From contig NC_091677.1 of NCBI RefSeq assembly GCF_042453785.1, forward strand, positions 29,265,501 through 29,329,500: a stretch of 64,000 bases of DNA. The letters run 5' to 3'. Below are positions 33,724-46,800 of this stretch, in pieces. The notes under the pieces are model-generated. The model ran no database searches and was not told the origin of the DNA. It saw nothing but the letters and a program-made list of their open reading frames with translations. The position numbers were made by a program, and so were the translations under genes. Source of the DNA: Malus domestica. Its lineage: Eukaryota; Streptophyta; Magnoliopsida; Rosales; Rosaceae. Each line of letters begins with the position of its first letter. The stretch's first letter is position 1.

Positions 33724-33845
33724 CATTTCCGTATATGGATAAATTTGCCCAACCATTTGTGCAAGCACGCACACTCATCTATTTGCTCACCTACATTTAG
33801 CTGCAGCGTCTCCACTAAACTTTCTGCTCACTCATCTCTTGAGCC

Positions 33846-36800
33846 ATGGCCACCGCGAGGGTGTTGACTGTTTCCAATACTTCCTGCTTACTCTCCAAAA
33901 CGACGTCGTTCCCGGTGAAGCAGAGTCCCTACGGCACCAGCCTTTGCTTTACTAGAAGAAGAGTAGCATCGTTGTCGTCTTCGTCCAGGAGGTCCTTCAA
34001 TTGCACAGCTATCTACAAACCCGAAGTTCAGATCAGGGAGGAAGGCCAGCCTGAAACCCTAGACTACCGGCTCTTCTTCGTCGATCGCTCTGGTCAAAAG
34101 GTTATCCTCTTCCCGTTTTCCATTTTCTCTTGTGTTTTGTTTGGATTATGAGAAAAATGCAGGATAAAAGTAAATAATGTGAAAGCTTCCCATATGTGCA
34201 TATATGGGGTTATAATTGAGGGATTTAAATGTTTTTTAAATATATATGTTTATAGATATTCAATTTTTTCAGCTAATGGCTTGATATTAATTTCAAGTGG
34301 CATATATCATTTGCTTCATTGAGGCCTCTCTGTTTCAAAAATTTGAACTTGATTTTAAATTTGCAATTTTCCAGATTATGTTGTTTTGTTTCGGCGAGAT
34401 TTGGGAAAATGGAGTCGATGAAATGAAATGAGACATTCAGTAACCACGTTAGGGCCTTAGACATGACTGATGGAATGCCCTGGTTTGTGCTTATAGGAAT
34501 ATGTTTATGTGTTTTCTTAGTTTGAGATTAAGTCCTTGACTATATGTGTGTAATCGTAGTTCGAACTTGTATTTAAACTGTGATGTAAATGTAATTGTGA
34601 AAGGAATTTCAAAATTTAGCCGACCCTACTTAGTGGGAAAAGGCTTTGTTGTTGTTGTTGTTGAGGTGTGTTGAGTCCTGGTTGGTCTCTACACACTAAT
34701 TAGTTCACTTTTGTCTCAACTTGCTATAACAATCTGTTGGTTTATACATAGGTTTCGCCTTGGCACGACATACCTTTGCAAGTGGGTGATGGTGCATTCA
34801 ACTTTGTGGTTGAAATACCCAAAGAATCAAGTGCAAAGATGGAGGTTGCTACTGATGAGCCACACACCCCGATAAAGCAGGATACAAAGAAGGGGAAACT
34901 TCGTTACTACCCGTAAGAGTTAATTTTTTTCTTTTCCTAAAGTTATATTATAGTGTTTGTTCTTGTCCTGGTGCTTGGATATGTTACCCGAATCAATATA
35001 ATTTTGGGCTAAGAGTGCATCATGAATTAGACGCAAGCCACTGTTGGTGCTAGCTTTTTATTTATTGATTTACTTTTAAATTCCTTAAAGTTATCTTTTT
35101 GTGAATACCTTCAGCAAATCGTTCTCAGGTACAATATAAATTGGAATTATGGGTTGCTTCCGCAAACATGGGAAGACCCAACCCTTGCTAACGCTGAAGT
35201 TGAAGGAGCCTTTGGGGATAATGATCCTGGTATGCTTGCTTATCCTTGTTTTTTTTGCCGCTTTTTTTCCTAAGGCAAGTGTCACTTTTAGAAGAAGAAA
35301 TAAAACATTTGTTTTTGCTACAACTTGTAGTTGATGTTGTTGAGATAGGCGATAGTCGGAGAAGGATTGGCGAGATTCTCAAAGTAAAGCCTTTGGCTGC
35401 TTTAGCTATGATTGATGAAGGGGAGCTTGATTGGAAAATTATTGCAATTTCGTTGGATGATCCAAGGGCTTCTCTTGTTAATGACATTGATGATGTTGAG
35501 AAGCATTTCCCGGTATGTACTGTTTTCTAACCAAGCACTATTAAGATTTCCATAATTACACACCACCATAGCCACCTTAATCAATGTATTTATTATTTAG
35601 GTGTTTTCAGTTTTTAAATTCGTTGTTACATGATATTTTTACTGAATGAGAATGGATAGTTGGTTACAATGTATCTATCTTCATAAACTAGATGAACTAA
35701 GTAATAAGTTTTTTTTTAAAGGACACAGTGTGTGTGTTGTGGTGTGAGAGAATTTTGTACTGAAATGAAGTAAATGATGATAAATGTTTTTCACAGAGAC
35801 TGTATTTGAGGATACAATTCTTGTGGAAGACAACAACTTAAGGCATTGTTGTGCATATCAGATCTTATTTTAATTGTAATGAATCTTTTAACCACATTAC
35901 CTTTGGATTTTACTAATTGCTAGCGATGTATGGTTTACTTCAGGGGACTCTCACTGCAATAAGGGACTGGTTTAGAGACTACAAGATACCAGATGGAAAG
36001 CCTGCTAACAAGTTTGGTCTTGGCAACAAAGCAGCAAACAAGGTAATTTTACAGTTACCTCTTCAGTTGCTATCCGAGAATCCTTTTTGAGTACTATTTT
36101 GTCTTGTTTTGTTTTTTTGTTTTTTAATTTATCTTGACTGCCAGATTACTATTTTTCCTTTCTCTCCTGATTGGTTCCTTTATCGATTCAGTCACTAGCT
36201 TTCAAGGGCCGCCCTACCCTCTGGCCTAGTAGCATAGTGCTTCTTGCAAAATGCAAGTGTTGCAAGGAGGCATGACAAGATTTGTCCAATTAAAATCTGA
36301 TTTTCTGATTTCAAAGTCTTCAATATTTGCATCTATAATACATAATTAATATAAGAATGTCTCTTTATGGTAATTGGACTTGAGTGTAATAAGGAGTTGA
36401 CTTAAAAACCAGCCAGTGGGATTGGGGTGCAGTCTGGAGGGTTTAAGGCAACGGTGAGGTACTTGTTTTCTATGCAGTTTATTTATTTCTGACTTTTGAT
36501 ACGTTTAATATGTCGGAGGAGTCAATATTTAGGAATAGGCACGCTTTAAACGCAATTCCACTCGGACTTGAATGTATTAAAGAGTTGACTTAAAAACCAG
36601 CCACTGGGATTGGGGTGCGGTTTGGAAGGTTTAAGGCAACGGTGAGGTACTTGTTTTATTTGCAGTTCCTTTATTTCTGACTTTTGATACGTTTGATATG
36701 TCGTCGGAGTCAATATTGAGGAATAGGCACGCTTTAAACACAATTCCACATGATCCACAACATGAAGGCGGTCGAAACATTTGACACAGGATACACAAAT

Positions 36801-37689
36801 CTACCTTAGCTGGGGAGTAATTCCAAGTCTATTCATGCATCAATGTGGAATTAGTGGGTAGTAGTCATGTCATGAAGGAAAATATAACTGCCACGTAATT
36901 AGGTAGCGAACTTTGCTTTGGGTTCTAGTTAGTTTTGGGTTTTAGTGGTTTCTTCTTTTTTATCTGTCTTGTTTGAATGCAAGGTTTTATTAGTTTGACA
37001 GATGAGAATTATACCCCTAGTCTGTTTAAGCAATCATCCAACAGTTATGTGATTATTTCAGTATTTTGGAAGGTCAGGATTGAATAATTATTTAAGTAAT
37101 GTAGGATTCTTGGGCTGCTATAACTCAAGTTTTAAGACTTTCAAGAGGATTTGACTTCAGATTCTTATCTTACTTATCCCCAACAAAATCATCTTTGCGA
37201 TAGAACTCAGTGATCTACATTCCAATTTCATCCTATTTCTTTTTCTGAATCGTTTGTTGTTTCTTTTTATGGATAGGATTATATATCTTAGTAATTACCC
37301 TCCTAAGAGGCTTTGCGCATTGTTTTGTGCAGCATATTCATAAATTTCAGATTATAGACTTCTCTCTTTGGGTTTCTGCCCCTGGAACTTAAGTATTGAT
37401 GCTCCAACTTCGACCTTATTACTTATTAGCTCATACTTTCCTCTATTTGTTGCTGGAAATTCGTATCTAGAGTTCGGTTTTATTGTGGTTCGGTATTGTC
37501 AGTAGTATAACACCTATTGTCAGAAGTTACCTTCGTCTGTCTCTGCGTTTGTTGTACTTTATATCTAATTTTAGAAACCATTTGTATGCTGAACAGGACT
37601 ATGCTCTTAAGGTCATAACCGAAACTAATGAATCATGGGCCAAGCTTGTCAAGAGATCGATTCCTGCCGGAGAACTGTCACTGGCATAG
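33846..37689 (+). CDS. PPA6: Soluble inorganic pyrophosphatase, chloroplastic, 6 exons
   Basis: Exons 33846-34100, 34752-34912, 35129-35229, 35331-35512, 35944-36042 and 37597-37689, all GT-AG, join into 296 residues. The enzyme splits pyrophosphate to two phosphates and so pulls forward starch, nucleotide and aminoacyl-tRNA synthesis in the plastid. Residues 1 to about 55 are Ser/Arg rich with few acidic residues, a typical transit peptide ([14 protein letters not shown]). The family I signature D-N-D-P-V-D-V is at 169-175, with metal-binding Asp169, Asp171 and Asp174. Asp206 in GELDWK matches the fourth conserved metal ligand. [11 protein letters not shown] and the [11 protein letters not shown] block are also family landmarks. 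The length is close to Arabidopsis PPA6 (about 300). The ATG sits in a good context (GAGCCATGGCC). No break is seen. A LINE tail lies in intron 1 and a tandem duplication in intron 5. Confidence 0.96.
34560..34664 (+). mobile_element. RTE-type LINE 3' end in PPA6 intron 1
   Basis: The stretch tagccgaccctacttagtgg, then gaaaaggctttg and a (TTG)5 tail, is the familiar 3' end of plant RTE LINEs. Only the last ~100 bases are present, as expected for a 5'-truncated insertion. A second copy lies in reverse orientation in the mannanase gene at 59927-60050. Confidence 0.8.
36376..36751 (+). repeat. Tandem duplication of 188 bp in PPA6 intron 5
   Basis: Two adjacent copies begin ggacttga at 36376 and 36564 and end with caattccac. 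They share gttgacttaaaaaccagcca and tttaaggcaacggtgaggta. They differ by roughly 10 percent, so the event is not recent. Entirely intronic. Confidence 0.9.
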
Positions 37690-38606
37690 ATGCATTGGTA
37701 GAATTGGAATTCCAGGCGTTCATCATCTTGCACTCATGGTGATTCATTAGAGATTTTTCCTTTTGGAGAACCGGTGATGCTGTTAAATGAAAATATTGAT
37801 TCAATGTCAATTTTTTCGTCACTCGGCTGGACTAAGCACGGTGAGTAATTTAATAATAGCTTGGTTTTGTTACTGGGCACTTGAGCTTATTTCTTTATAC
37901 GGTAATCATGCTTGGTGCTTAAGTAATGGTTAATTTACCATGCACTTCTTTTATCTTTTGAGCTGTTCTGTTTACACCCATATTGCTTCTCTCGACACCC
38001 AATTTACTTGAACGCCTTTCTCTGGACACCCAAAATAATGTACTAATCTTCTAAGAAGACCCTTCTTTTACTTTCAATGAAATAATATTTCGTTAGACAC
38101 CGATTTTCATTGTATATTGGTATGAAGGCTTTCTCTTCGATCAAAATAAAGATATGAAGGCTTTCTCTTCAATTTGGCAATTGCGCTTTTGTTTTAAAAA
38201 AATAATAATAATAATATGATTAGAACTGTGACTTGCAACTAAAGCAACTTAAGAAAGATTGGTATTTGGTTTAGCAATTTTTCTATAAGGAATGTTTGGT
38301 TCCTTCATCTGCAGTTTACATCGTAGTCGATTTATAGAACTTCGTATTTCTAATCAGAACCATTTATATCATATACATCTGTAAAGATTATTTTTACAAA
38401 ATATCAGTTTAAACTAATCATTTCGTCAATCAATTTCAACAAATAAATAAACAGTCCATAATACTTTTACTAAATACATTTATTTTATTTTTTTAAATTA
38501 TTTTTATAAGATAATTTATACAAAATAATTTATAATATTAATAATTTTAATCAAAAGTTTGAAATTTTATACGTTAAAAAGAGAACTCTCATCCCATTAA
38601 GGAAGA

Positions 38607-38806
38607 GGATTCTTTTCGGATCCACATTGTGGGGATCCTAAGGATGCTCACATTCTAACCGTTTATCGTATATTATGTGGTTAGTTTTTATCAGATATTA
38701 TTTGTGTTTAATTTTAAATAAAAAAATCAAATGATTTTTGATCGTACGATACACGATAAATGGTTAAGATGTGAGAGTCTCTAAAATTGAATCCGGATAA
38801 GATCCA
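38607..38806. mobile_element. Fold-back MITE
   Basis: The left arm (cggatccacattg, then ctcacattctaaccgtttatcg) returns inverted on the right (cgataaatggttaagatgtgag, then gaatccgga). The whole can fold into one long hairpin of about 200 bp. It lies between the PPA6 3' end and the promoter of the membrane-protein gene. The target duplication could not be read. Confidence 0.65.
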
Positions 38807-39136
38807 ATTCCATTGGAAACCAATCTAAACCCTGTTCTTCCCTTGGGCTTGTAATAAACACACAAGGAGCGAGTTCACACGCTATTCCCGTACGGAATCA
38901 ATCATCGTCTGGAAATAACCCCACGCTCTTCAAGTGCGCGTGTCATACTATCAACCCACTTTCCCACCCCATCTTTAATATCAACCTTTTTCCATCGTCA
39001 ATTCTCCGATCGACTTCAGACACAGACAGATTGTACAACAAAATCCCCAAAACCAACCCACCCCAAAGCTCAGGTTGGATTTCGGAATAATCCCCAGAGT
39101 TCCTTTTCAAAAAATCCAAAAATCCCAGCTGTTTCA

Positions 39137-39652
39137 ATGGCGGACACCACCGCAGCAGAAGAAGAGCAAGAAGCACCGCCGCCGCAGCCGCAGCCGCAGG
39201 CATCGTACTACACGGTGTTTCTGAGTATTATGAGCAAAAGGAGAACATGGGTATGTGTATTCGTGCTAGTATACGCCATCCTCCTAACTTCTTCATGGAA
39301 TTTCCTCAAATCCTTGCTCTCCTGGCACAAATTGCAAGCCCAAGCGTCTTCGCCGTCGTACGGATGGCCTGCCCTTTACGCCTCGGTGCTTCTGGGGGTG
39401 GTTTTCGGGCTGCTTTCGATGTTCGCGGCGCTTGCGGTGATGGTTCCGGCGACTCTGGTGACGTGGATCGCCATCGTGGTTCTGCTGGCCTTCTTCGGGA
39501 AGCCGAGGAGGGCGTTGGTGGTTGACGGGAGGAAGATTACGAGAGAGATTGTTGGGATTGTGATGAGGATTTTGTTGAAGGAAGGGAATTTGGTAGCTGC
39601 TGGTTGTGCTGTTCTGGGGTATTTTGCACTTTTTAGGAGGAATGGGGAGTGA
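39137..39652 (+). CDS. Small plant multi-pass membrane protein, unknown function
   Basis: A single-exon frame of 171 residues with plant-like codon use and a strong hydrophobic pattern. Residues 1-25 are acidic and Pro/Gln rich (EEEQEAPPPQPQPQ) and face away from the membrane. Predicted membrane spans are about 38-57, 78-97, 100-120 and 151-166, with a positively charged loop at 122-138 (GKPRRALVVDGRKITRE) and the C terminus FRRNGE. The ATG context AATGG is good, and a CT/AC-rich leader runs from about 38880. GC content is higher than the surroundings. I recognise no named family. The even hydrophobic design without charged residues in the spans does not point to a channel or transporter. The opposite-strand frame at 38943-39203 is a shadow. 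Confidence 0.85.
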   Translation: MADTTAAEEEQEAPPPQPQPQASYYTVFLSIMSKRRTWVCVFVLVYAILLTSSWNFLKSLLSWHKLQAQASSPSYGWPALYASVLLGVVFGLLSMFAALAVMVPATLVTWIAIVVLLAFFGKPRRALVVDGRKITREIVGIVMRILLKEGNLVAAGCAVLGYFALFRRNGE

Positions 39653-41417
39653 AGTGATTGACTGATTTGGTTGTTGGGGGTCTTTTTCTAATTTGTGAAG
39701 ATTTCAGGGATCTGGGGTTTTGGATTTTGTAACATAACATTTACTTGTTTTGATTTTACTGTGGCATCTGACTGTTAATTACTTCTTGTGTTTATACATA
39801 TCCTTCCTAAATTTAGCAATTTTATGGCCAATTTATAACAACACAGAAGCTGTGTGTGTTTTGGGAACTTTCGAATAGCATTGAAATGGTTTGGGCAATG
39901 GAAGTTTGTTGATTTTGTTGTGTCTTTCTTGCCTTTAAAGTTTAAAGATATCAAACTTAGAAGCTTCCCCAGACATAGCCAACCCGACAGTATAAAACTG
40001 CTTAAAGCAGGAGGAGGGGTTGACTTACAGACTACCCAGTAATCAGTAACCAGCACTCTGTCTGTGCTTGCTTGCTGTTTTTTGGTTCCCTTAAACTGAA
40101 CCGCCTGATTACCAAGAGATTACTACCGAATCATAATGTGAGGACAAAAGTGCCCGATGACCAACCGAGGACAATTCCAGTCCGGTAAACCCTAGAATAT
40201 CGAATGCTAGTCAAGTTTACACTATCGAATTCAAGAAAACCGTCCTAGAACTAGGTACTTGACGTAATATCGGAGACGGTTTGTTGTCCTCGAAGTAGGC
40301 CCAAAACTCTTGACCCATGTGCCGGTATTCTACACTAATCTAATCTACATTCAGGAAGGGAGAGAGCTTGATGCCAGAATGTAGTGGGTTGAAAAAGAAA
40401 GCTCTAACCACTAAGACAATCCATCACTTGCAGATGAGAATCATATTGATTCTAACTTAACCGATAAAAATGGTATATTTATAAAATAAAAATATATATA
40501 TTAGTAATTATATCATTTCCCTAAGCTTAAAGCTTCACTGCTTGAGAGCCGTTGAAAGTGCAATGCCATTAGTGCAAATGAAGTAGGGAATGATGCCGAC
40601 AGGCAATGGAAACTTCCATATGCTAGCTAGTCATAGCATGTCACCTGTCTTATGGCAAAGCATCTCATCCTTTGGCCTTTGTGTTTGGTAATATTCACTC
40701 TTGCCTCAATGGCTCAAATACTTGCCAACTTGTCACGCGCATACACCAGTACAAAACACTGTAATGGTGAACAAATTACATTACTGCAACTTAATTTTGT
40801 TGTTAATTTTATTTTATGAGATGAATTGATTGGTTGAGGATGATACGATCAGTGGCACACATTCCCTCAACTGACAGATCAACATGTGTGCGAGCACGAC
40901 TAATCCTAATATCTTCTTCACACGATTTTAGATTTACAAATGTTATGAGGGTGCATAGATATAGAGGTGCATTTGGGTAAGGTGGGTGGATAGTGTACTA
41001 TTATCACAAAATAGTAACCTCATCGTCAATATTTTTTTAATTGTGATTAGGTTTGAATACTAAGTTATTTTTTTCATCCTTTAGTATAAATATATTGTTG
41101 CCTTTGTGTATATAATATCACAATAATGTGACAAGTGATAAGTAAAAATCGCCCATCACAATTATTGTATCTCATTGAATGTTGATTTTTATATATTATT
41201 TTATTTTGTTCTTATTAATCAACAATTTCATCTATAGCTAGACTGACCCTCACGAAATGCAAATACTAATTTGTTACGAATTAATCGGATTAAAGTTATA
41301 GGGTTATCATTCGCTTGAATCGAAATATCTGCAAGATTTGGATCACAACTTGTATTGATTAAACAAATTGTTAGAATTCTCAAGGTAACACGGCGGAAGT
41401 TATAGATAAAAGGGATA
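39653..41417. other. Intergenic region up to the gypsy element
   Basis: Contains the 3' UTR of the membrane-protein gene (to about 39770). The rest shows no gene or RNA I can support and no clear transposon ends. Confidence 0.45.
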
Positions 41418-41422
41418 CGAAT

Positions 41423-43751
41423 TGACACACCCCGACCGAAGTCAAGGCATGCTGGCCGTCACGTGAGCGTGACGTAACCATGTGCGCAGTGCGGAAGCGA
41501 TATTTTAAGGAAAGTACGAATAATTCAAAACCAAATACCATAGGTTCTAAGATAAGTTTAAGTGTGAATACACAACCAGAGCACAAGGTCTAAGTGCAGT
41601 CGAACATAAGATGTACTAATTTACAACACTCGAAGATAATCCTACATGAGTGATGGTTTGTCAAAACTTCAGCTGGAAACCTCGAGATCCAACAACAAAC
41701 GCTACCTAGAACCTGGAGGGGCGCAAAACAAAGTTGAGTGGGTCAGCAAAACAAACTTCTTCAAAACCTTATTTTCTCTTTGAATATACTAACCCCTCGC
41801 CGTAAAACAAGTATAGTTTCCCAGAAATAAAGTATATATTCATATACGTACTATATCTCAAATCATGCTAGACAATATGAATGTATGTCATGCCAAAGTA
41901 TCATAACTGAATGCTCGTTATCTCTAAGTGAATATGATGGAATAACATATAATCAATTCAGCACTCGGCTATAAACATAGTTCATACTCTTTCATTATAA
42001 TCAACTCAGCCTTCAGCTGCACATATAGCTCATAATCATCTCATCACATCATGTATATATATGTATATCTTGCACACATTCAATACCACCTCACATGGTC
42101 TGCAATTCATCACTATATATAACATAATATGCTTTAGTGCTACAATCACGTGAAGACTGTGCGATAAATCGCGGGTCACCTACGAGTCGAACCCACTAAA
42201 AGTGGTCTATACGACAGGACTGTGCACCTAACTTGGATCCAAGGCGAGCATGCGGTGCAGGAGGTGAACATCACGTGAAAGACTGTGCCCCTAACTCTGG
42301 GCGGGAGCACTAATATACGTGTGCAAGTGAATGAGCTCTTAATCATATCTCAATCATAACCAACATCGTATCTCATCATATCTCAATCATAACCAACATC
42401 GTAGCTCAATCATCTCTCAATCATAACCAACATTGTATCTCATCATATCTCAATCATAACCAACATCGTATCTCATCATCGTTACCAGTATAATATACTC
42501 ACATGTAGCTTCCTGGGCCTCCTCAGCACCATGCAACAATATGCATAATTATAATAATGCACATACTAAAATATGATGCATATATGACAGGATAATTAAA
42601 TCACATTTCCTTAAAATACGTTTTCTGGGAAAAACGTCAAGCATACATATATATATACTGAAAAATAACTGCCCACTCACTGATAAGTAGCCGGTTCGTA
42701 ACCCCCACGCCTAGTTTGGTTACTTTCGTCCTCGGTATAAGTCTCACCTATAAGAGAATAATTATACAAACATCATTTAAAAGCACATACACAACATTCG
42801 CTAATAACTTCTCATATATTGCTCAATTTGGGTATGTGAATATACCACCATGACCTACACGACGTCACGAACACGTAGCAATTTTTAGAACCCGATTTGG
42901 ACACCGCACGCCCCCTCACGCGCCACTAACAGCTCGGCCCACGCACGCGCGTCGTCTTCTTCCTTGGGTCGCCGGACTGGTTTCGCCGGCGGTGGGGTTT
43001 TGCCGGAATTTCTGGGTATTTTTCAAAACGTCATAACTTCTTCATTTCTTCACCATTTTCAACGTACTTTATATCAAAATTAAGATATTGACGAGACGAA
43101 CACATTCATACCTACCTTGACCCCTAAATCGCCGGGGATTCACCGGAAAAAGCCTCGAAAGCTCCGGCCAAACTTTGAACTTGTCGATCTCCGTGTTCTT
43201 ACGTCCAAAAACTTCCAACTAACTACCCCGAGCCTCCTAAGGACCTCAAGAAGCTTCCTATAAGCTTGAAAAGTCCTAAAAATCAACCAATAAAAAGTTG
43301 ATGAATAGTACCCAAATCGGTGCTCGTGATTTCGATGTGAAAACGTTAGAGATCTTACCTGAAATAGGTATGGTTGGACTCGTATCGTCGAGACGAAGAC
43401 GATGGTGGTTTTATTTTCTTCGATCTATGAAGATTTGAGAGAGTTCTAATGTTGGTCCGTGTGGTTTGAAAGGGAGGGAGAGTGAATGAGAGCTTGAGAG
43501 TTTGTCGGGGAGAGATAGAGAGAATGAGTGAGAGGACAAGGTTGAGGAAATCACGGATTAAAGAAAGTAAAAGGGAAAAGGAATGATTTCTGTAAGCCCC
43601 GTGAGGGCATAGGATTCCAAAGTTTAATCATTCAAACATATACGGCCGAAAACGTCCCTATCCGTCCATTATCAACCAACTTTAAAAAGAATTAGGATAA
43701 TTAAACACACTTCACACAAACGAAAGTGTTAATGCGGGACGGGCTGTCACA
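41423..43751 (-). repeat. 3' LTR of the gypsy element
   Basis: 2329 bp, TGACACACCCCGACC at one end and GGGCTGTCACA at the other. It is mostly non-coding. It contains four copies of the aatcataaccaacat minisatellite unit (42345-42480), two fewer than the other LTR. Confidence 0.94.
42345..42480. repeat. LTR minisatellite, 4 units
   Basis: A unit of about 35 bp (ctcaatcataaccaacatcg followed by tatctcatcat or tagctcaatcat) is repeated four times. The partner LTR has six copies at 49670-49875. The two LTRs were identical at insertion, so copy number changed afterwards. Confidence 0.85.
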
Positions 43752-43807
43752 ACCTACCATCCTTATAAAAATTTCGTCCCTAAAATTTACACAATCAAAA
43801 TACAACA

Positions 43808-46800
43808 CTAATAATCATAAAATAATCTCGGATACATCTCTCTCATCCGATCCTCTGTTTCCCAAGTAGCCTCTTCCATCGAGTGGTTCATCCACAAGAC
43901 TTTTACCAACTGCATTGTCTTATTTCTTAGAACTTTCTCTTTCCAATCCAAGATAGTCACTGGTTCTTCATCATAAGTCAAATCCGGGCTAATCTCCAAA
44001 GGTTGAACCAGAATCACATGCGATGGATCTGCAACATAATGACGAAGCATCGAGACATGAAATACATTATGCACTTTAGACAGCTCTGATGGCAACTCAA
44101 ACCTGTAAGCAACTTCACCAACTCGCTCGGTGATCTGATAAGGTCCGATGTACCTAGGGCTCAGCTTACCCTTTTTCCCGAACCTTACTACTCCTTTCCA
44201 CGGCGATAGCTTCAAGAATACCCGATCATTAACCTTATACACTCGATCAGTAGCATGTCTGTCTGCTAAGCTCTTCTGCCGATCCTGTGCCACTTTCAAA
44301 TTAGACTTAATTACTTGAACATTCTGAGTAGTCTCCTCCACTATCTCCGGGCCCACCAAAACTCTTTCACCGACCTCTGACCAACATAAAGGAGTACGAC
44401 ATGATTTTCCATATAAAGCTTCAAACAGTGCCATCCCGATACTAGAATGGTAACTGGTATTATAAGCAAATTCCATTAAATCCAACTTTGCATGCCAATC
44501 ATCGCCAAACTGCATTACAGAAGATCTTAACATATCTTCCAAAGTCTGTATTGTCCTCTCTGATTGACCATCTGTCTGGGGATGATATGCCGTACTATAT
44601 AGCAATCTCGTACCAAGAGCTTCCTGAAAAGCTGTCCAGAACTTAGAAGTGAATCTAGGATCTCGATCTGAAACAATACTCACTGGAATCCCATGGTACT
44701 TCACAATCTTAGTGATAAACAGCTCAGCCAATTTGTTCAGAGAATACTTTTCTCTCACTGGAATAAAGTGCGCTGACTTAGTAAGTCGATCTACAATCAC
44801 CCAAACACCATCATAACCGTTCCGTGTACGAGGAAGCTTGTACACAAAATCCATAGTGATATTTTCCCATTTCCACTGTGGAACGGGAAGTGGTTGCATT
44901 AAACCAAACGGTTTCTTCCTTTCAGCTTTAACCTGCTGACAAATTGCACACCTACTGACATACTCTGCAATTTCTCTTTTCATACCTGGCCAATAGTAAA
45001 ATGGCCTAATGGTATGATACATCTTAGTGCCCCCTGGATGCATTGCATATGCTGAAATATGCGCTTCATCAAGAATCTCTTTCTTCAAATCCGCATTATT
45101 TGGCACGTACATCCGCTTATCCTGCATAAGCATGCCATCAGATTCCCGAACATTGAGATCCTTTTTCTTTCCTTGAGAAACTGCAAAGATTAAACTCTGA
45201 ACTTCTTCGCCAATTCCTTGGGCTTCGAGTATACGGTCCATCAAAATAGGCCTAACTTGGAAACTAGCAAGTAAGGCTTATTCTCGTCCTACTACAATTT
45301 CTTCTTGTTCCTCCAATCCCAATTCCACTCCAGTGGACCTCAAATCTGCAAGAAGAGGAACACGAGAAGCATACAAAGCGTTAACTCGACCTTGGGATTT
45401 CCTACTCAAAGCATCAACCACTACATTAGCACGACCAGGATGATACTCAATAATGCAATCATAATCGCTAAGCAGCTCTAACCACCTTCGTTGCCTAAGA
45501 TTAAGCTCTTTCTGGGTGAAAATGTATTGAAGACTCTTGTGATCCGTAAAGATCTTACCATTTTCACCATAAAGATAGTGTCTCCAAATCTTCAAGGCAA
45601 ATATAATGGCTGCTAATTCCAAATCATGAGTAGGGTAATTCTTTTCATGAGGCTTTAACTGACGTGAAGCATAAGCAATCACCCTACTATGCTGCATCAA
45701 AACACATCCCAGGCCATTCAACGAAGCATCGCTATAAATCTCGAAATTACCACTGTCATCAGGAAATGCCAAAACAGGTGCATGAGTGAGACAATGCTTA
45801 AGCTGCTGAAAACTCTGCTCACACTTACTATCCCACTCAAACTTAACTTCCTTTCTGGTTAGCCTTGTAAGTGGTAAAGCGATAACTGAAAAATCCTTAA
45901 CAAACCGTCGATAATAACTTGCTAAGCCAAGGAAACTCCGTACTTCCGTGACTGTTTGTGGCTGTTCCCAGTTCTCCACAGCTGCTATTTTCTGAGGGTC
46001 TACCAGAATACCCTGAGCTGATATGACATGTCCCAAGAATGCCACTTCATTTAACCAAAATTGGCACTTGCTAAACTTAGCATACAAACGGTGTTCTCTT
46101 AATTTCTCCAACACCAGAGTAAGATGTTGAACATGACCTGCTTCAGACTTGGAATACACCAGAATGTCATCAATAAAAACAATGACAAATCTATCCAAGT
46201 ATTGCTAGAATACTTTATTAATCAAACCCATAAAAGCTGCTGGTGCATTCGTCAATCCAAACGGCATCACAAGGAACTCATAATGACCATAACGAGTTCT
46301 AAAAGCAGTTTTGTAAACATCGTCACTCTTAATCTTCAACTGGTAGTAACCTGACCTTAAGTCGATCTTTGAGAATACACAGGCACCTCGAAGTTGATCA
46401 AATAGATCGTCGATACGCGGCAATGGATAACGGTTTTTAATCGTTACCCGATTCAATTGCCTATAATCGATGCATAACCTCAAGGTTCCGTCTTTCTTTC
46501 TTACAAACAAGATTGGGGCTCCCCAGGGTGAAATACTAGGTTGGATGAAACCTTTATCAACCAATTCTTGTAATTAAATCTTCAATTCTCTTAACTTAGT
46601 AGGAGCCATACGATAAGGAGTTAAGGAAATAGGATTTGTACCTGGAAGTAAGTCAATAGTGAACTCGACACCTCTATCTGGCGGAAATCTAGGTAAATCA
46701 TCTGGAAATACGTCAGGAAAATGTCTGACTACTCCTACTTCTTCCACACTACTAGGAGCAACATCATTTAATATCACATGAGCCAAGTACCCTTGACAAC

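Noticed and set aside
38943-39203. Minus-strand Ala/Leu-rich frame
   Set aside because: Shadow of the start of the membrane-protein gene on the plus strand.
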